From contig JAUWNS010000004.1 in the NCBI GenBank assembly GCA_030612485.1, positions 1 to 33,699 of the forward strand: a stretch of DNA of 33,699 nt, read 5' to 3'. The position numbers and the translations under genes are program-made. This document shows, piece by piece, positions 32,668 through 33,699 of this stretch. Source of the stretch: Candidatus Bipolaricaulota bacterium. Lineage in GTDB: Bacteria; Bipolaricaulota; Bipolaricaulia; UBA7950; UBA9294. Numbering within the stretch: the first letter of the stretch is position 1; every line of letters begins with the position of its first letter. Under the pieces are notes generated by a model that did not search any database, was not told the DNA's origin, and worked only from the letters and a program-made list of their open reading frames with translations.

Positions 32668-33249
32668 TCAGGTTCCGATGATCTCCAACGCTCGGCGTAC
32701 AAGCTCCTCCAGTGGGAGGTCATCCGCGCGCAGCCGTTCGAGCGCCTCCCGCGCCTCCCGCACCGAGAAACCGAGGGACTTTGAGGTGAGGGCCCGCAGG
32801 GCGGTCTCCTCCTTCTTCGAGAGAGGGAGCGACGGAGATACAAGGTCGGTCGTCAGCTTGTCGCGCAGCTCGATCAGTATCCGCTGTGCCGTCTTCCTCC
32901 CGATCCCCTTGACCGTCGTCAGCTGCTCAACGTCCCCGGAAGCGACCGCAACGATAAACTCATCCGGCGAGAGACTAGAGAGGACCTGCAGGGCCAGGCG
33001 CGGACCGACCTGCCCAACCGGGAGAAGGGACCGGAATATCTCCCGCTCCTTGAAGCTTGCAAACCCGAAGAGAGAGATCCCGTCATCACGCACGCTCATA
33101 TGGACGTAGACGATCCCCTCCTCGCCACGGTGGTAGATGGAGAGCGTTCGCACCGGACAGAAGACGCGGAAGGCGATCCCCCCCCCGGTCTCAATCACCA
33201 GGTGATCGGTCGCCACACGAACCACTCTTCCGGTGATCGAGTCAATCAT
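32668..33249 (-). CDS. ruvA: Holliday junction DNA helicase subunit RuvA
   Basis: This 193-aa protein recognises Holliday junctions and directs RuvB branch migration. The N-terminal OB-fold starts MIDSITGRVVRVATDHLVIE. Tandem helix-hairpin-helix motifs lie at about residues 70-130, including VKGIGRKTAQRIL. The C-terminal RuvB-binding domain has the usual SLGFSVREAREAL pattern. The ATG at 33249 follows AGGAGG and overlaps the stop of the IMPACT-family gene (ATGA). The frame continues to 33264 but without a better site. Neither ruvB nor ruvC is in the window. Confidence 0.95.
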   Translation of the reverse strand: MIDSITGRVVRVATDHLVIETGGGIAFRVFCPVRTLSIYHRGEEGIVYVHMSVRDDGISLFGFASFKEREIFRSLLPVGQVGPRLALQVLSSLSPDEFIVAVASGDVEQLTTVKGIGRKTAQRILIELRDKLTTDLVSPSLPLSKKEETALRALTSKSLGFSVREAREALERLRADDLPLEELVRRALEIIGT

Positions 33250-33699
33250 CGTTCCTCCTCCCAATGGGCCCGTGCCCCGGTCGCATCCTTGAGCTCCTGG
33301 GTGAATCGCTCAACGCAACTCGGAGGAATTGCGATGAGCACACGTCCCTCATCGTCGTAAGCGACCTCCTCCACCCGCGCCGGGTGACGGTGGATCAACC
33401 ACATCACCCGCGAATTGATCTCCGGTGGGAAGGTGATCGCAAGCTTCACTTCCCGGTGCCTCTCCACGATCGTCGCTGCGGATAGGGCCTTCTTCGTCGC
33501 GTCGGCGTAGGCACGGATCAACCCACCCAGCCCGAGCTTCTTCCCCCCAAAGTATCTTACGACAACTGCCAGCACATCGTAGAGCTTCTCCCCTTCAACC
33601 TGCGCCACGATTGGCCCACCCGCCGAACCGGACGGCTCCCCAGCGTCGTTCGTGTACACGATCGGGCTGGATTCCCCCATCAGCCTGTAAGCGTAACAG
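33246..33699 (-). CDS. IMPACT/YigZ family protein, 5' end outside the window
   Basis: The reading frame is open through the window edge. The first visible codons read CYAYRL, matching the HCWAYR segment of YigZ/IMPACT proteins, so the ATG at 33680 is internal and the real start lies beyond 33699. Signature residues follow: the DAGEPSGSAGGPI block and VVVRYFGGKKLGLGGLIRAYADA. A C-terminal DUF1949-like region ends in HWEEER. Family members are widespread, linked to translation control in eukaryotes (IMPACT) and of uncertain role in bacteria. The stop overlaps the ruvA start, so it heads a ruvA-ruvX operon. Confidence 0.9.
   Translation of the reverse strand, partial: CYAYRLMGESSPIVYTNDAGEPSGSAGGPIVAQVEGEKLYDVLAVVVRYFGGKKLGLGGLIRAYADATKKALSAATIVERHREVKLAITFPPEINSRVMWLIHRHPARVEEVAYDDEGRVLIAIPPSCVERFTQELKDATGARAHWEEER

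Noticed and set aside
1..33699. CRISPR array
   Set aside because: No regularly spaced 23-40 base repeats with unique spacers were seen; the CTCATCA and GTACTTGAT repeats are too short and too few.

Overview
The window looks like a chromosomal segment of a mid-GC (roughly 50-60%) bacterium. Housekeeping operons are interleaved with two restriction-modification (RM) loci. Shine-Dalgarno sites are mostly good, -35/-10 boxes are sigma70-like, and ATGA stop/start overlaps are common. IF2 is short, the uracil-DNA glycosylase is of the Fe-S family 4 type, and the phosphoglycerate kinase has unusual motif residues. Together these suggest a deep-branching, perhaps anaerobic or thermophile-related uncultivated lineage. 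Candidatus Bipolaricaulota/Acetothermia is only a hunch; nothing in the window fixes the taxonomy.

Layout: (1) 270-5910, a type III RM operon, mod - KilA-N protein - res, with overlapping stops and starts. (2) 6213-9814, exported or solitary genes: a TolB-like propeller protein, a decayed lamin-tail fragment, a PKD lipoprotein, a class II glutamine amidotransferase, and an SNase-like/lamin-tail protein. (3) 9944-14073, a minus-strand cluster read as tRNA-Gly(CCC), family 4 UDG, TPR membrane protein, infB, rbfA, and a multi-pass membrane protein. (4) 14115-18683, pgk(-), a LolA-like exported protein(+), a DUF151 nuclease(-) and glmS(+), with recognisable divergent promoters. (5) 18702-29629, an elaborate type I RM island: an hsdM remnant, hsdM, a GmrSD-like DUF262/DUF1524 nuclease, hsdS, an HTH-ImmA/IrrE protease with a DUF4411 PIN protein, an orphan HigA-type regulator with a 47-aa ORF, a repeat-rich control region, and hsdR. 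(6) 29776-33699, a small membrane protein/NfeD pair(-), btpA-like/pfkB(+), and ruvX-ruvA-IMPACT family(-), the last cut by the window end.

The most interesting part is the type I island. A GmrSD-type nuclease is translationally coupled between the methylase and specificity genes. A compositionally distinct protease/PIN toxin pair sits between hsdS and hsdR. A regulator plus repeated GTACTTGAT sites and a palindrome lie directly before hsdR. This looks like a layered defence locus in which restriction may be separately controlled and backed by an abortive module, but that function is inference. Other structural signals are a shared palindromic -10 element driving pgk and an apparently leaderless gene in opposite directions, recognition-domain mosaicism in mod and hsdS, and an SNase domain that lacks expected catalytic residues.
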